A stretch of DNA of 64,000 nucleotides from NCBI RefSeq assembly GCF_003287735.1, contig NZ_NSCM01000014.1, forward strand, positions 1-64,000, read 5' to 3'. The notes below the pieces were generated by a model. The model was given only the letters and a program-made list of their open reading frames with translations. It ran no database searches and had not been told where the DNA came from. The DNA comes from Photorhabdus bodei (GTDB lineage Bacteria; Pseudomonadota; Gammaproteobacteria; Enterobacterales; Enterobacteriaceae). Every line of letters begins with the position of its first letter. Position 1 is the first letter of the stretch. Of the stretch, positions 8,208-18,035 are shown piece after piece. The translations under genes were made by a program, and so were the position numbers.

Positions 8208-10325
8208 TTGTATCTGTTCGAAAGCCTGAATCAGCTTGCCCAAAAATACCTGCCCGGGGCTCAGATTGAGCTCCTCAAGCAGGCTTACTCTGTTGCGCGG
8301 GATGCCCATGAAGGGCAAACCCGTACCAGCGGTGAACCTTACATTACTCATCCTGTCGCAGTTGCCTGCATTTTAGCCGAGATGCGTCTCGACCATGAAA
8401 CGCTGATGGCCGCCTTGTTGCATGATGTTATTGAAGACACGCCCGCCACCTTTCAGGATATCGCCCAGCCTTTCGGCCCGGTGGTTGCCGGGTTAGTCGA
8501 AGGGGTCTCCAAACTTGATAAGCTGAATTTCCGCGATAAAAAAGAGGCACAAGCGGAAAATTTCCGCAAAATGGTCATGGCAATGGTGCAGGATATCCGC
8601 GTCATTTTGATCAAACTGGCGGACCGTACCCACAATATGCGCACGCTCGGCGCGTTACGTCCAGATAAGCGCCGCCGTATCGCCCGGGAAACGTTAGAGA
8701 TCTACAGCCCCTTAGCCCATCGTTTGGGTATCCATCATCTGAAAACAGAGTTAGAAGAGCTGGGGTTTGAGGCCCTTCACCCTAACCGCTACCGGGTTAT
8801 CAAAGAAGTGGTAAAAGCGGCCCGGGGTAACCGTAAGGAGATGATCCAGAAAATTCTGTCTGAAATCGCAGGCAGGCTGACTGAAGCCGGCATTGAATGC
8901 AAAGTCAGCGGCAGGGAAAAACATCTCTATTCTATTTACCAGAAAATGCACCTCAAAGAGCAACGTTTTCATTCGATTATGGATATCTATGCTTTTCGGG
9001 TCATCGTTAATAATGTTGATATCTGCTATCGGGTTTTGGGGCAGATGCACAGCCTGTATAAACCCCGCCCGGGCAGAGTCAAAGATTACATTGCCATCCC
9101 TAAGGCCAATGGCTATCAATCCCTGCACACTTCCCTGATTGGCCCTCATGGGGTGCCAGTCGAGGTCCAGATCCGCACCGAGGATATGGATCAAATGGCT
9201 GAAATGGGCGTCGCGGCACACTGGGCTTATAAAGAACAAGGTGAATCCGGTACCGCCGCGCAAGTTCGTGCTCAGCGCTGGATGCAAAGTCTGCTGGAAC
9301 TACAGCAAAGTGCCGGCAGCTCTTTTGAATTTATCGAAAGTGTTAAATCTGATCTGTTTCCTGATGAGATTTACGTTTTTACCCCAAAAGGGCGCATTGT
9401 GGAATTACCCGCCGGCGCGACCCCGGTTGATTTTGCTTACGCCGTACATACCGATATTGGTCACGCCTGCGTTGGCTCACGGGTTGATCGCCAGCCATAT
9501 CCATTATCTCAGTCTCTTACCAGCGGCCAAACCGTTGAAATTATTACCGCGCCGGGTGCTCGCCCAAATGCCGCCTGGCTGAACTTTGTCGTCAGTTCAA
9601 AAGCCCGCGCTAAAATTCGTCAACTGTTGAAAAATCTTAAGCGGGAAGACTCCATTGGGCTGGGGCGTCGCCTGTTAAATCACGCGTTGGGTAGTGGGAA
9701 GAAACTGGTTGATATTCCACCGGAAAGTATCAATAAAGAATTGACGAGAATGAAACTCTCGACAATAGACGATCTGCTGGCTGAAATCGGGCTTGGCAAT
9801 ACCATGAGTATCGTCGTCGCCCGTAATTTGCTAGGCGCGCCACCAGAAAATACCACAAATACCTATCACAACAATGGCGCTCGTAAATTACCCATCAAAG
9901 GCGCTGACGGTGTGCTGATTACGTTTGCCAAATGTTGCCGGCCCATCCCCGGTGACCCTATCATCGCCCATATCAGTCCCGGCAAAGGGTTGGTTATCCA
10001 CCATGAGTCTTGCCGTAATATCCGTGGTTATCAGAAAGAACCCGAAAAATTTATGGCCGTCGAGTGGGATCAAGAGATCAATAACGATTTCACCGCCGAA
10101 ATAAAAGTGGACATGTTTAACCATCAAGGGGCGCTGGCAAATCTGACCGCCGCCATTAATGCAGCCAATTCCAATATTCAGAGTATGAATACCGAAGAGA
10201 AAGACGGCCGGGTTTACTGTGCTTTTATCCGGCTCACGACTAAAGACCGTATTCAATTAGCGAATATTATGCGCAAAATTCGGATCATGCCGGATGTGAT
10301 GCGAGTCAGTCGTAACAGAAACTAA
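8208..10325 (+). CDS. spoT: Bifunctional (p)ppGpp synthetase/hydrolase SpoT
   Basis: This 705-aa protein is near-collinear with E. coli SpoT. The HD hydrolase domain (LLHDVIEDT, H72-D73) comes first, then the synthetase region (about 200-330, GRVKDYIA-PK-NGYQSLHT), TGS (about 390-450), a conserved Cys region (KCCRPIPGD) and a C-terminal ACT domain (about 630-705). It controls the stringent response by degrading, and weakly making, ppGpp. The start codon is TTG, the one that gives the conserved MYLFESLNQL N-terminus. In E. coli trmH and recG follow; here the convergent mad operon begins 28 bp downstream. Confidence 0.97.
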   Translation: MYLFESLNQLAQKYLPGAQIELLKQAYSVARDAHEGQTRTSGEPYITHPVAVACILAEMRLDHETLMAALLHDVIEDTPATFQDIAQPFGPVVAGLVEGVSKLDKLNFRDKKEAQAENFRKMVMAMVQDIRVILIKLADRTHNMRTLGALRPDKRRRIARETLEIYSPLAHRLGIHHLKTELEELGFEALHPNRYRVIKEVVKAARGNRKEMIQKILSEIAGRLTEAGIECKVSGREKHLYSIYQKMHLKEQRFHSIMDIYAFRVIVNNVDICYRVLGQMHSLYKPRPGRVKDYIAIPKANGYQSLHTSLIGPHGVPVEVQIRTEDMDQMAEMGVAAHWAYKEQGESGTAAQVRAQRWMQSLLELQQSAGSSFEFIESVKSDLFPDEIYVFTPKGRIVELPAGATPVDFAYAVHTDIGHACVGSRVDRQPYPLSQSLTSGQTVEIITAPGARPNAAWLNFVVSSKARAKIRQLLKNLKREDSIGLGRRLLNHALGSGKKLVDIPPESINKELTRMKLSTIDDLLAEIGLGNTMSIVVARNLLGAPPENTTNTYHNNGARKLPIKGADGVLITFAKCCRPIPGDPIIAHISPGKGLVIHHESCRNIRGYQKEPEKFMAVEWDQEINNDFTAEIKVDMFNHQGALANLTAAINAANSNIQSMNTEEKDGRVYCAFIRLTTKDRIQLANIMRKIRIMPDVMRVSRNRN

Positions 10326-10352
10326 ACCGGATAGCTCGTGCAAATCAGCAGG

Positions 10353-10742
10353 TCAACAGCCAGCGGCGCTGTCTACCGGTGATGACGTCGCCGGATATGG
10401 GGCTGGCGGCATATCATCCTGGTTATCAAAGAACAGACCAATCAATACTGAATCAACCTCATTCAGTATGCGGTCTAACCAACCCTCCCCATCCACACCA
10501 AACATCAATACCAGCCCGATAGCGATAAATAACAGTGGCAAGATCCATGTTCGGCACCAATACGCTAACAGCATACGGGGATACCGCGAGTAGCGAATTT
10601 TGTTGCCCAATAAAAACCCACAGACGGCCAACAATATGATCCCGACAACCAGTGCCATCCGACTTATCAGCATCCCATAAGGCATCACACACAGAACCGA
10701 TAAAAACTCATCTCCCATCATGGTCCCGCCAGACAGCCTCAT
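10353..10742 (-). CDS. madK: Small membrane protein at the end of the mad operon (MadK by position)
   Basis: A 129-aa protein with hydrophobic segments at about residues 28-46 and 65-83 and a soluble acidic C-terminal tail (DNQDDMPPAPYP). It is the last gene of the minus-strand fimbrial operon, 12 bp after the regulator gene. I recognise no family. An inner-membrane protein accompanying the regulator or fimbrial assembly is plausible but unproven. Its start could be M1, M8 or M9. The 3' end meets spoT with a 27-bp gap and no obvious terminator. Confidence 0.6.
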   Translation of the reverse strand: MRLSGGTMMGDEFLSVLCVMPYGMLISRMALVVGIILLAVCGFLLGNKIRYSRYPRMLLAYWCRTWILPLLFIAIGLVLMFGVDGEGWLDRILNEVDSVLIGLFFDNQDDMPPAPYPATSSPVDSAAGC

Positions 10743-10754
10743 GTGTGATACGAC

Positions 10755-11246
10755 TCAGAAGATAAACGGACCACTAGCCCGCTGCAAAAACCAAGTGCGC
10801 ATATGATTAGCTTGTGATGATGTCCGGGAGCGCGTCGATTTCACCGTTTTCGTTACCGACGCCTGACCCTTCTGAGGCATGGGTTCAACGACGGCCGTAA
10901 CAATCAGCATCTGCCGGCGACTTCCCTGCTTCTCACGAAAGAAGACTTTTTCACAGGCGATCACATCACGTCGCTCATTGTAGATATAATTCATCACATC
11001 TGTTGCCCGGCGTTCTGTCACTCGGAACACCTGACTGATTTCACTTTTGGTAAATCCACTCCCCTTCAATAATCCCCAATACGCGACTGCCATGTACAAC
11101 GGTGTATCCTTCAAATGAGACAAACAGGCTGGCAGCCGAAAATCCCCATGATTACTTTGTTTGCCGGTAATAGTCTGACCTCCAGGCAAATCGGTCTGGC
11201 TGCCGCTTATCTGAAGCAGCATTGAATCATTAACATTGATTGTCAT
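10755..11246 (-). CDS. madJ: CaiF/GrlA-type transcription regulator of the mad locus (MadJ by position)
   Basis: A small DNA-binding protein whose segment LYMAVAYWGLLKGSGFTKSEISQVFRVTERRATDVMNYI matches the CaiF/GrlA winged-helix pattern (AYWGLL, then a helix-turn-helix with DIS/EIS-F-(I/V)--RRA). The ATG at 11246 with GTGGAGAG upstream is preferred over a GTG at 11258, giving 163 aa. Regulators at the end of fimbrial operons, such as MrpJ in Proteus, often repress motility when fimbriae are on; this role for MadJ is inference. The basic C-terminal tail (KTVKSTRSR) may contact DNA. Confidence 0.75.
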   Translation of the reverse strand: MTINVNDSMLLQISGSQTDLPGGQTITGKQSNHGDFRLPACLSHLKDTPLYMAVAYWGLLKGSGFTKSEISQVFRVTERRATDVMNYIYNERRDVIACEKVFFREKQGSRRQMLIVTAVVEPMPQKGQASVTKTVKSTRSRTSSQANHMRTWFLQRASGPFIF

Positions 11247-11377
11247 TTTACTCTCCACTGGTGACTAACGGGTCAATTTGTTACCACATGAGAAATGAAA
11301 TAGTGCGATTTATTGAGATGAAATACCTATGGCGGCTAAGCCACCATGCCATATTTAAATACCTTGCCAGCGCAGCG

Positions 11378-12736
11378 TTATTTCATGACTAGAGTTGCCT
11401 CCATAGACGTTTTGAACTCACCAGAAAGCTTGGGGTCTATCGCCTTCGTTTGCCAAAGCTGCACAGAAAACCTGTTGAGAGAATGATGAGAATAATACAC
11501 TACATTTTTTTTAATTTTTTTCACGGCTGACTTATCATCTACAGTAAAAACCAGCACACTTTTAGGGTCAGTCTCTGAACCAAATGTTACTGGCTGACCA
11601 ATCTGGTTGCCGCCTACAAGCTTAGTCTGTATGCCTAGAACTCGCGGCAACACTTTTATCGCCAACGCGTTATCGAAGTCCTTACCCCCAGTCTCACTCT
11701 TGGTGTTCATCACTATACTTTTACCATCAACACCTAGATACTCGGTAGAAAAATTCACAATGGCTACGCCTGTATCGTCCTTATTGGGTGTATCGCATAC
11801 AACACTTAGCAATAGATCAAATATCCCTACCGTTGCCCGGTGTAACTCTTTTGGGAATATCGCGTCCGACGGCTCCCGGCGAATCTCTCCGAAATCAAAA
11901 TCCTCACTAGACTCACTTTCAAAAATACACGCCGGAGGGGATATCACTGTTACAGGGTCTTTGATAGTCGGAAGAATTGGTCTGGACCACCACATAAAAT
12001 CCCTTCCACCAATTAAAATACCCACAGGTGCATCAACACTCTGGGTTTCGAATTCAACTTTTTCATCGGCCTTTCGCTCCCATGAAAAATCTACCCCTTG
12101 ACAAGACACATCAAAAGAAAGGTCACTTAGTTTTGCCTTTGCTACACTCTCATCATCCTGATTACCAGTAGTTCTCGCCACGAGCGCTACTGGTGATTTA
12201 GAATACTTTGTCCCTGTACCATCGATATCCACCGTCATGTTTTCCTTGGGAATGGCTACTCCTGGACGACCATTTGTAAATTTGGCTTCAATTGAGCATT
12301 CGTAACGGCCTGAAACCACTCTCGGGACTTTAAAAATTTCCCCGTGCCCTGCTTTGAGCTGGAACTTGACCTGATCCAACGTTTCACTACTACCCCACTT
12401 CATAGACAGTGTTGGAAACACATCTTTTAAGGTCGCTTTACCCGTTGCCGGATAAGTGATTGTTCCGTCACTCCACTTTACCTTTCGAGCAGGCCCCAGA
12501 GCTTCAATGGCGCGATCAGCATTCCAATTTATTTTCGACGAGGCGAACAGTGTGGGAGAAGAAAAGATACCCACGGATAGGCATATCATTCCCACCCATA
12601 TCGGCATCGACCACCAGCGACAATGAACCACCATCCAACTCATATTCTGTTTTATCTTGTTAATAAATGTCTTATTCGTCTTCATCGGCTGCCCAACCGG
12701 GAGTAACTTCCCAGTTGTCCTGTTAGAAATTTTCAT
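11378..12736 (-). CDS. madI: Two-domain fimbrial tip adhesin (MadI by position)
   Basis: A 452-aa protein with an unusually long N-terminal leader (MKISNRTTGKLLPVGQPM), then a signal peptide (hydrophobic core about residues 44-65). An N-terminal domain to about residue 270 is the one duplicated in the solo genes at 920 and 2340. The C-terminal half has the ACIFES--DFDFG start, spaced cysteines and final beta strand of a chaperone-usher pilin domain. This is the layout of two-domain tip adhesins, with an N-terminal receptor-binding lectin and a C-terminal pilin. The ATG at 12736 is chosen because it equals the start of the solo copies; a GTG lies 12 bp upstream. It lies 117 bp downstream of the usher gene. 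Confidence 0.75.
   Translation of the reverse strand: MKISNRTTGKLLPVGQPMKTNKTFINKIKQNMSWMVVHCRWWSMPIWVGMICLSVGIFSSPTLFASSKINWNADRAIEALGPARKVKWSDGTITYPATGKATLKDVFPTLSMKWGSSETLDQVKFQLKAGHGEIFKVPRVVSGRYECSIEAKFTNGRPGVAIPKENMTVDIDGTGTKYSKSPVALVARTTGNQDDESVAKAKLSDLSFDVSCQGVDFSWERKADEKVEFETQSVDAPVGILIGGRDFMWWSRPILPTIKDPVTVISPPACIFESESSEDFDFGEIRREPSDAIFPKELHRATVGIFDLLLSVVCDTPNKDDTGVAIVNFSTEYLGVDGKSIVMNTKSETGGKDFDNALAIKVLPRVLGIQTKLVGGNQIGQPVTFGSETDPKSVLVFTVDDKSAVKKIKKNVVYYSHHSLNRFSVQLWQTKAIDPKLSGEFKTSMEATLVMK
12695..12716 (-). promoter_or_regulatory. Hairpin in the first codons of the tip adhesin
   Basis: On the minus strand AACTGGGA-agttac-TCCCGGTT pairs over 8 bp with one G-U. The same position in the solo adhesin (943-958) and in the two relics (1830, 3113) also forms a hairpin although the bases differ. 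That suggests selection on mRNA structure near the start. Confidence 0.5.
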
Positions 12737-12853
12737 TCGTTGATACACCCCATCCCGACCAGATTACATCCGCCTTTCAGCGGGCCCTCTTCCTAATAAT
12801 TATGGTTTTCCCCATTAGGTTGTCAGTGCAGAACCACAACACATTGCCTCATC

Positions 12854-15592
12854 TTAACGACAGGTTTCGTTCAATTGCCTCATTGGATTCCAGCGTTTAT
12901 CTGCCTTCGCCTTTACCGGAGGGGGCCCCAGGTTAAATGCCACCTCGCACTGCTTGTCCGGTGTACTGCCCCACTTCACTTTCAGTACCCCGCTGGGTGG
13001 CATACCACTCAGGTACACTTGTCCACCCTCCCCGACTATCGCGGCCAGATTTGTGTCTGTATCCCCTTTAAGCCCCGCCATTGCCCCAAACGGCACAGGC
13101 TTACCGTTATAGGTCAAATTCATCAGCAACTGCTGCCCAATACGCACGGGGTAATCCACCATCACAACCGCGCCACTCGTCGGGAATACGTTTTTGCTAC
13201 CCTGTGCCATGTCAGCCCCTTCCGGCAGCGATGACGGATCTAAACTGATACTATTACGGCTGTACGTCTGGGCATAAGGCACAACCGCATATCCCCAGCG
13301 ATTAGTAGTCACCGAACTGGAATTCATCACACGAATACCTGCAACCCCCGATGTCCGCACTAATACAGCAGCATCACCAATACGCGATGCCAAAGTAACA
13401 CCATGCTGATGTGCAATCAGTCCTCCACTAAACCCGTAGTTCACACCACGTCCCCCCCATGAATCGTAGTTGTATCCCAAGTTGGCTTGCCCAAAGGAAC
13501 CAAGATATCCCATTGACACTGACCCGCTGCGCCCTCTCCCTTTATTCGCCTGACTCTGCGATACGTTCCAAGACAGACTATTATCATCCAGCACCGATCC
13601 GCCTATGCCCAACTGGTTATTATTGCGTCCCGTACTGTCACGGGAAAAACTATAGTTAGCATACGCATTATTCAGCGCCGCATAGGAGCCAAACAGACTC
13701 AGTGGAACATTTACGTTCAACGAAATTTGCCGGTTCTCAGGCCAGTCACCGTTACCGCGCATGCGATCAATGCTGTAATTAAGCCCCCAGCCCACACGGT
13801 AGAAAGAACCATTCAATCCCATCGATAGTGTGGTGTTAGTTTTAGAGCTTCCCCAGTAGTTATCCCGCTGACCACTGAGCCACAGAGAATAGTTACCGGG
13901 CAATGACTGGCTCAGTCGCATCTGCCAACTACTGCGTCGCCGCTCAGACATCCAAGAAGGGAGTTCTCCCCAAACACTGTAGCCTTGAGTGTTCGCATCC
14001 GAAAAACTCAGGTAATTACGTGTGGAATAGCGGTACGCGGTTAAATCCACCGTCGTGCCAGTGGTCAGCATACTTTTCGAATATTTAGCGCGGTAAGATT
14101 CCCCACGCAGGATGTCAGGCGTATTTTGTAACCGAGTCCGGGAAGTCGTGATATCCGCAGATAACGCCCCCATCATGCCCAGAGAGAGCCCGGTTCCCAG
14201 CGCCGCGGATTGGTACGATTGCGCCACCAGGCCACCACCGTATAACGTGACGTTACCAGGCAGACCGTAAATCATCGAGGCCATACCAAACACCGGCTTA
14301 CGTATGCCACTGCCATATCCACTACTGTAATAACGCCCGGCGGCCACTTCGTACTTGAATTGCCCCTGCCGCAACATCATAGGCAGACTGGAATAAGCCT
14401 GAGTGAACCCATGGTGAGTACCATCGGCCTCAGTTATCGTTACCTGCAAGTCGCCTCCGACACTGCTGCCCACCAAGTCTGTGATACGAAATGGACCGGG
14501 TGCCACATTGGTTTGATAAATCACACTGCCATTCTGCGTCACCGTAATCTGAGCATTGGATTTAGCTATCCCACTGATAATCGGCGCAAAACCACTCAGC
14601 CTGCCGGGCATCATCGGGTCACTAGTGGCAAGCCCAATACCACGATAAGGAAAACCATCAAATACCTGACCTGCCACACTACCGGTCGAGGTATCCCCTA
14701 TCGTCAGATCACTGCGTAACGCCACCACGTCCCGCTGCAAATAGGTTTGCTGAAAGTTCCAACGTTGCTGGGATTCGGTCGTTTTTTTCACTGCGTCATT
14801 GAATGAGTCATACCGGTTATAAGTTTGACTGCTATAAGAATAAGTAGCCGTATTACGAAGACGCCAGGCCCCCAGATTCAATCTAGAATTGAAGTTACCG
14901 AACAGACTCTGACTAGTCTGTTTATTACCAAATTGTGAGCGTTGATTCTGGCTGCCATTGATGCTGTAGTTCAGTAAAAAAGCCGGAATGCCCTCCTGCC
15001 ATAACTTCGGATCAACCAGGCCATTCGTTGAAGGCTTCATCGCTATTTGGGGTACGCTCACATTCAGCCGCATCTGGGAAAAGTTCAAGCGGGCCGCCGC
15101 TTGGGGAATCAATTTACCCAACGGACTCTCTATCGGCTTATCCACCGGCAATGCTTTCAACGCTGGTATGCCGCTGATATTAACACCCGCCGCTTCCAAC
15201 AAATTTGGGGTAAGTACCGGCGTCAGCTCGGCATTATCCTCGCTATGACGCTGGAACGTAATATCACGCGTATCAAAAAAAGTACCATTCACGTAGATAT
15301 CAACACGGTAAGTTCCCGGTGCCTGACCTCCTACGGTCTCAAACTGTGATAAATCTACCGGTTGACCGGAATTCGAACCAAAGCCCAATAAAGCCGGATC
15401 AAAATAATCACGCGCTGTTGCATGAGCGCTCCATCCCGTCAGAAATACCAGCATCACCCGACAAAAAACGAGAGAACCCCCCATTTGGTGCCTTGATAGG
15501 GTAAGAGAAGTAGAAATACCTTGATTTACACAACGACAACAAGTAAACGGCCGTTTTGAACGACAGCTTATTGCCGGAATCAACACTTTCAT
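12854..15592 (-). CDS. madH: Outer-membrane fimbrial usher (MadH by position)
   Basis: This 912-aa PapC/FimD-family usher secretes and polymerises pilin subunits delivered by periplasmic chaperones. After a long N-region and signal peptide (to about residue 60) come the N-terminal chaperone-binding domain (YFDPALLGFG), the beta-barrel, the plug region (GFAPIISGIAKSNAQITVTQ) and C-terminal domains ending near CEVAFNLG. The length is typical. It is the only usher in the locus, yet there are three chaperones. The gene sits mid-operon, 75 bp after the third chaperone gene. Confidence 0.93.
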   Translation of the reverse strand: MKVLIPAISCRSKRPFTCCRCVNQGISTSLTLSRHQMGGSLVFCRVMLVFLTGWSAHATARDYFDPALLGFGSNSGQPVDLSQFETVGGQAPGTYRVDIYVNGTFFDTRDITFQRHSEDNAELTPVLTPNLLEAAGVNISGIPALKALPVDKPIESPLGKLIPQAAARLNFSQMRLNVSVPQIAMKPSTNGLVDPKLWQEGIPAFLLNYSINGSQNQRSQFGNKQTSQSLFGNFNSRLNLGAWRLRNTATYSYSSQTYNRYDSFNDAVKKTTESQQRWNFQQTYLQRDVVALRSDLTIGDTSTGSVAGQVFDGFPYRGIGLATSDPMMPGRLSGFAPIISGIAKSNAQITVTQNGSVIYQTNVAPGPFRITDLVGSSVGGDLQVTITEADGTHHGFTQAYSSLPMMLRQGQFKYEVAAGRYYSSGYGSGIRKPVFGMASMIYGLPGNVTLYGGGLVAQSYQSAALGTGLSLGMMGALSADITTSRTRLQNTPDILRGESYRAKYSKSMLTTGTTVDLTAYRYSTRNYLSFSDANTQGYSVWGELPSWMSERRRSSWQMRLSQSLPGNYSLWLSGQRDNYWGSSKTNTTLSMGLNGSFYRVGWGLNYSIDRMRGNGDWPENRQISLNVNVPLSLFGSYAALNNAYANYSFSRDSTGRNNNQLGIGGSVLDDNSLSWNVSQSQANKGRGRSGSVSMGYLGSFGQANLGYNYDSWGGRGVNYGFSGGLIAHQHGVTLASRIGDAAVLVRTSGVAGIRVMNSSSVTTNRWGYAVVPYAQTYSRNSISLDPSSLPEGADMAQGSKNVFPTSGAVVMVDYPVRIGQQLLMNLTYNGKPVPFGAMAGLKGDTDTNLAAIVGEGGQVYLSGMPPSGVLKVKWGSTPDKQCEVAFNLGPPPVKAKADKRWNPMRQLNETCR

Positions 15593-15667
15593 TCTTAATT
15601 ACCATCTCTTATTTAACATATAGAGGTTCATTGCTCATATCTATTCTGTCGATATCTTGCAACATCG

Positions 15668-16462
15668 CTATTGACCACTGCCGGATACGGCAATAGATCT
15701 ACTCTCTTCATCAGTGTCTAACCCAAACTCATCAATAGCACGCCACGATACAGTGACATGACTACCAGGAGACACTTTACCTGCCGGCAGCGACCAGCTC
15801 TGCTGACCAAAGGGTGGCACCATCCTAAACAAATCCTTGCCCGGTACAGCAAACGAACTTACCTGCAAAGTCTGCAACGTTATCCAAAACGGTGACGGAT
15901 TAGTCAGCATCACGACATCCTCTTTTACTGACGCGCTTAACTGTTTCACCGCACCGGCAACCCCCTCTTTTGGTATCCCTTCAGGACGGTAGAACAATTT
16001 CACCGCCAGAGCTGTCACCATTTTCATCTTGCCAGAGCCATCTCTAGATACTGGTAATTGTTTCTCAGAAGGCAACATATGCAGATTCAGAAAGAACAGA
16101 GATTCTCGATCTTTCGGCAAAACCCCACCAATACGAAGGATTTTCAACACCAGCCGTTCATCTGCCCCCACCTTCGCAATCGGCGGAATAACGATAAATG
16201 GTGCCTTAGCCCCCAGCGGTAAACCGGTCTCTGGGTTTAGTTCTTGTACGATTGACTGAATGAGATAATTGTTGTCGCTGTTATTAATGAGTGTCGAAGA
16301 GACTCCGTTGCTGGATGATTCAGGATAAATCACACGAGTGTCATTGAGATGCAACCCCTTCAGACTCTCTGCCGCCCTGAGTGGCAATACCGGTAATATT
16401 ATTGCCAGAACACATGACACAGTTATAACGATCTGTTTTATTGAAATATTACGCTCCACCAT
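15668..16462 (-). CDS. madG: Periplasmic fimbrial chaperone (MadG by position)
   Basis: A 264-aa PapD-like chaperone. It has a signal peptide, then the N-terminal Ig domain with NDTRVIYPESS and the G1-strand hydrophobic stretch. It carries KDRESLFFLNLHMLP, which corresponds to the chaperone signature, and a C-terminal Ig domain. It donates a beta strand to folding pilins. The ATG at 16462 with GGAAGAG upstream is preferred over a TTG at 16483. The 36-bp gap to madF suggests co-translation. Confidence 0.88.
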   Translation of the reverse strand: MVERNISIKQIVITVSCVLAIILPVLPLRAAESLKGLHLNDTRVIYPESSSNGVSSTLINNSDNNYLIQSIVQELNPETGLPLGAKAPFIVIPPIAKVGADERLVLKILRIGGVLPKDRESLFFLNLHMLPSEKQLPVSRDGSGKMKMVTALAVKLFYRPEGIPKEGVAGAVKQLSASVKEDVVMLTNPSPFWITLQTLQVSSFAVPGKDLFRMVPPFGQQSWSLPAGKVSPGSHVTVSWRAIDEFGLDTDEESRSIAVSGSGQ

Positions 16463-16498
16463 GTCATGCTCTTCCAATTTCAAAATATAAAAACATAC

Positions 16499-17236
16499 TT
16501 AGTCGGCCCGTAACGTACCGCTCTGTAGTCTACTCACTCCACCGGCATCGGTGATCATCGACCATGTCACCTTACTTCCCACTTTACCTGCTAAGGAAAA
16601 AGTCATCTGGCCGAAAGGGGCCAACATTGACGGGGCTTTGTTAAGATCTACTGCCTTGCCGTCAAGTTTCAATTGGGCAAAAGTCTGGTAATACGGTGTT
16701 GGGTTAGTCACTACGACAGTATTGCCTGCTCGTATAAATGTCAGTCGGCTATAGGCTTGCTCCGGTGTCATCGGCAGCTTATCTGGCCGGTAGATAAGTT
16801 TAACATTCATCCCCAGCGCAATAGACAGAGATGCACCAATCTCTCTTGGTTTCCCATTGCCATTGGCCTTGCTCTCATCTAGTGTTTTTTTCGCCGGAAT
16901 CGCATTAATACGAAAACGAAACAGAGACTCTCGATCAGCTGGGAAATCACCACCGGTACGTATAACACGCATCACGTTCAAGCTATTACCCTCCATGCGA
17001 AACAACGGAGGCAACACGGTAAACTCCGATGAACGGGTATTTGAGTTATCTCCCGGAGTCACAGCAGCTTGTATTAGATACACCTCATCGCCTGAATTCT
17101 GCAATGACATGCTTTGCACCTTGTCGCCCTGATGATAAATAATACGTGTCTTCCTCAACATAAGACCCGCATGTGCTGGTGACGATGCCATAACCGCCCA
17201 TATCGCCAGCATTCCCATGACTATCATCTTTTTCAT
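16499..17236 (-). CDS. madF: Periplasmic fimbrial chaperone (MadF by position)
   Basis: A 245-aa PapD-like chaperone with a clear signal peptide (cleavage near SPAHA). It carries the TRIIYHQGD strand, the ADRESLFRFRINAIP signature and LIYRPDKLP. It is a paralogue of the products of 15668 and 19430 but clearly diverged. The ATG at 17236 follows an AAGTGGGAT ribosome-binding site; the GTG at 17245 is less likely. Having two consecutive chaperone genes before the usher is unusual. Confidence 0.9.
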   Translation of the reverse strand: MKKMIVMGMLAIWAVMASSPAHAGLMLRKTRIIYHQGDKVQSMSLQNSGDEVYLIQAAVTPGDNSNTRSSEFTVLPPLFRMEGNSLNVMRVIRTGGDFPADRESLFRFRINAIPAKKTLDESKANGNGKPREIGASLSIALGMNVKLIYRPDKLPMTPEQAYSRLTFIRAGNTVVVTNPTPYYQTFAQLKLDGKAVDLNKAPSMLAPFGQMTFSLAGKVGSKVTWSMITDAGGVSRLQSGTLRAD

Positions 17237-17298
17237 ATATCCCACTTCATCTCAGAGAATCAGATAAAATCCCTTGAATACACCCGGCTTAACACCAT

Positions 17299-17985
17299 CT
17301 ACTGATACACGAACTCAAAATGTATATTCACATTCGCTATTCCTCCGCATAATACATTGGTATCGTTACTCTCTGTTTTACAGGTTACTGGATTATTTAT
17401 ATCGCCCAGACCTCCTACATACGCCCTGAACCTCCTCATTGCTCCCTCCAATTTCCCACCATTTCCTTTTACACTGTCTGAGAGGTCTACCCTATACGGG
17501 TGAGCCTCATCCTTTACCTGTACAAACTTGTTAGTTTTTTCGTCTAATATCCTAACTCCTACTCCTTTGGCAGTAGAATAATTATCCATGAAAAGCTCCG
17601 GATCTGTTATGGCAGGCACATCACTCCATATGTAGAGAGCGGGTCTTGATTCGCCTAGATCACAGTCACTAAACATAAAGTTCAGTTCCACGGGATCTCT
17701 TGCGATATATTTGCTATTTCTGAGTTCACTGGCATAGACCGGAGCGAAATACTCATTATAAGACTCGGCAAAGCTGGACCCATTCATACTCAACACACAG
17801 GTCGGAGGCAATAACATGCCTCTGAAAATGATTGTACGCTCCGTATCCTTATCCGCCTGCACTGGAAAAGTCGTCACACAACCGATGGTCCATCCAATCA
17901 GCATCATGAAGAGCAACACATATTTTGCCCTGCTGTGATATGTCATTAATTCACTGTTTATAAGATTGCTATTTTTCGTTTTCAT
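17299..17985 (-). CDS. madE: Minor fimbrial subunit (MadE by position)
   Basis: A 228-aa exported protein with a long n-region and hydrophobic core at residues 23-43. The PPTCVLSMNG segment carries the first pilin cysteine. Further cysteines at SDCD, VTCK and VLCGG, and a C-terminal beta-zipper strand (VNIHFEFVYQ) recognised by chaperones, complete the pattern. It resembles minor or adaptor pilins rather than the major subunit. It is followed after 62 bp by madF. Confidence 0.75.
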   Translation of the reverse strand: MKTKNSNLINSELMTYHSRAKYVLLFMMLIGWTIGCVTTFPVQADKDTERTIIFRGMLLPPTCVLSMNGSSFAESYNEYFAPVYASELRNSKYIARDPVELNFMFSDCDLGESRPALYIWSDVPAITDPELFMDNYSTAKGVGVRILDEKTNKFVQVKDEAHPYRVDLSDSVKGNGGKLEGAMRRFRAYVGGLGDINNPVTCKTESNDTNVLCGGIANVNIHFEFVYQ

Positions 17986-18035
17986 CTAACTCTTTTCGCC
18001 TCTCCCAATTTTTATCATCCGTGATAAATCACACC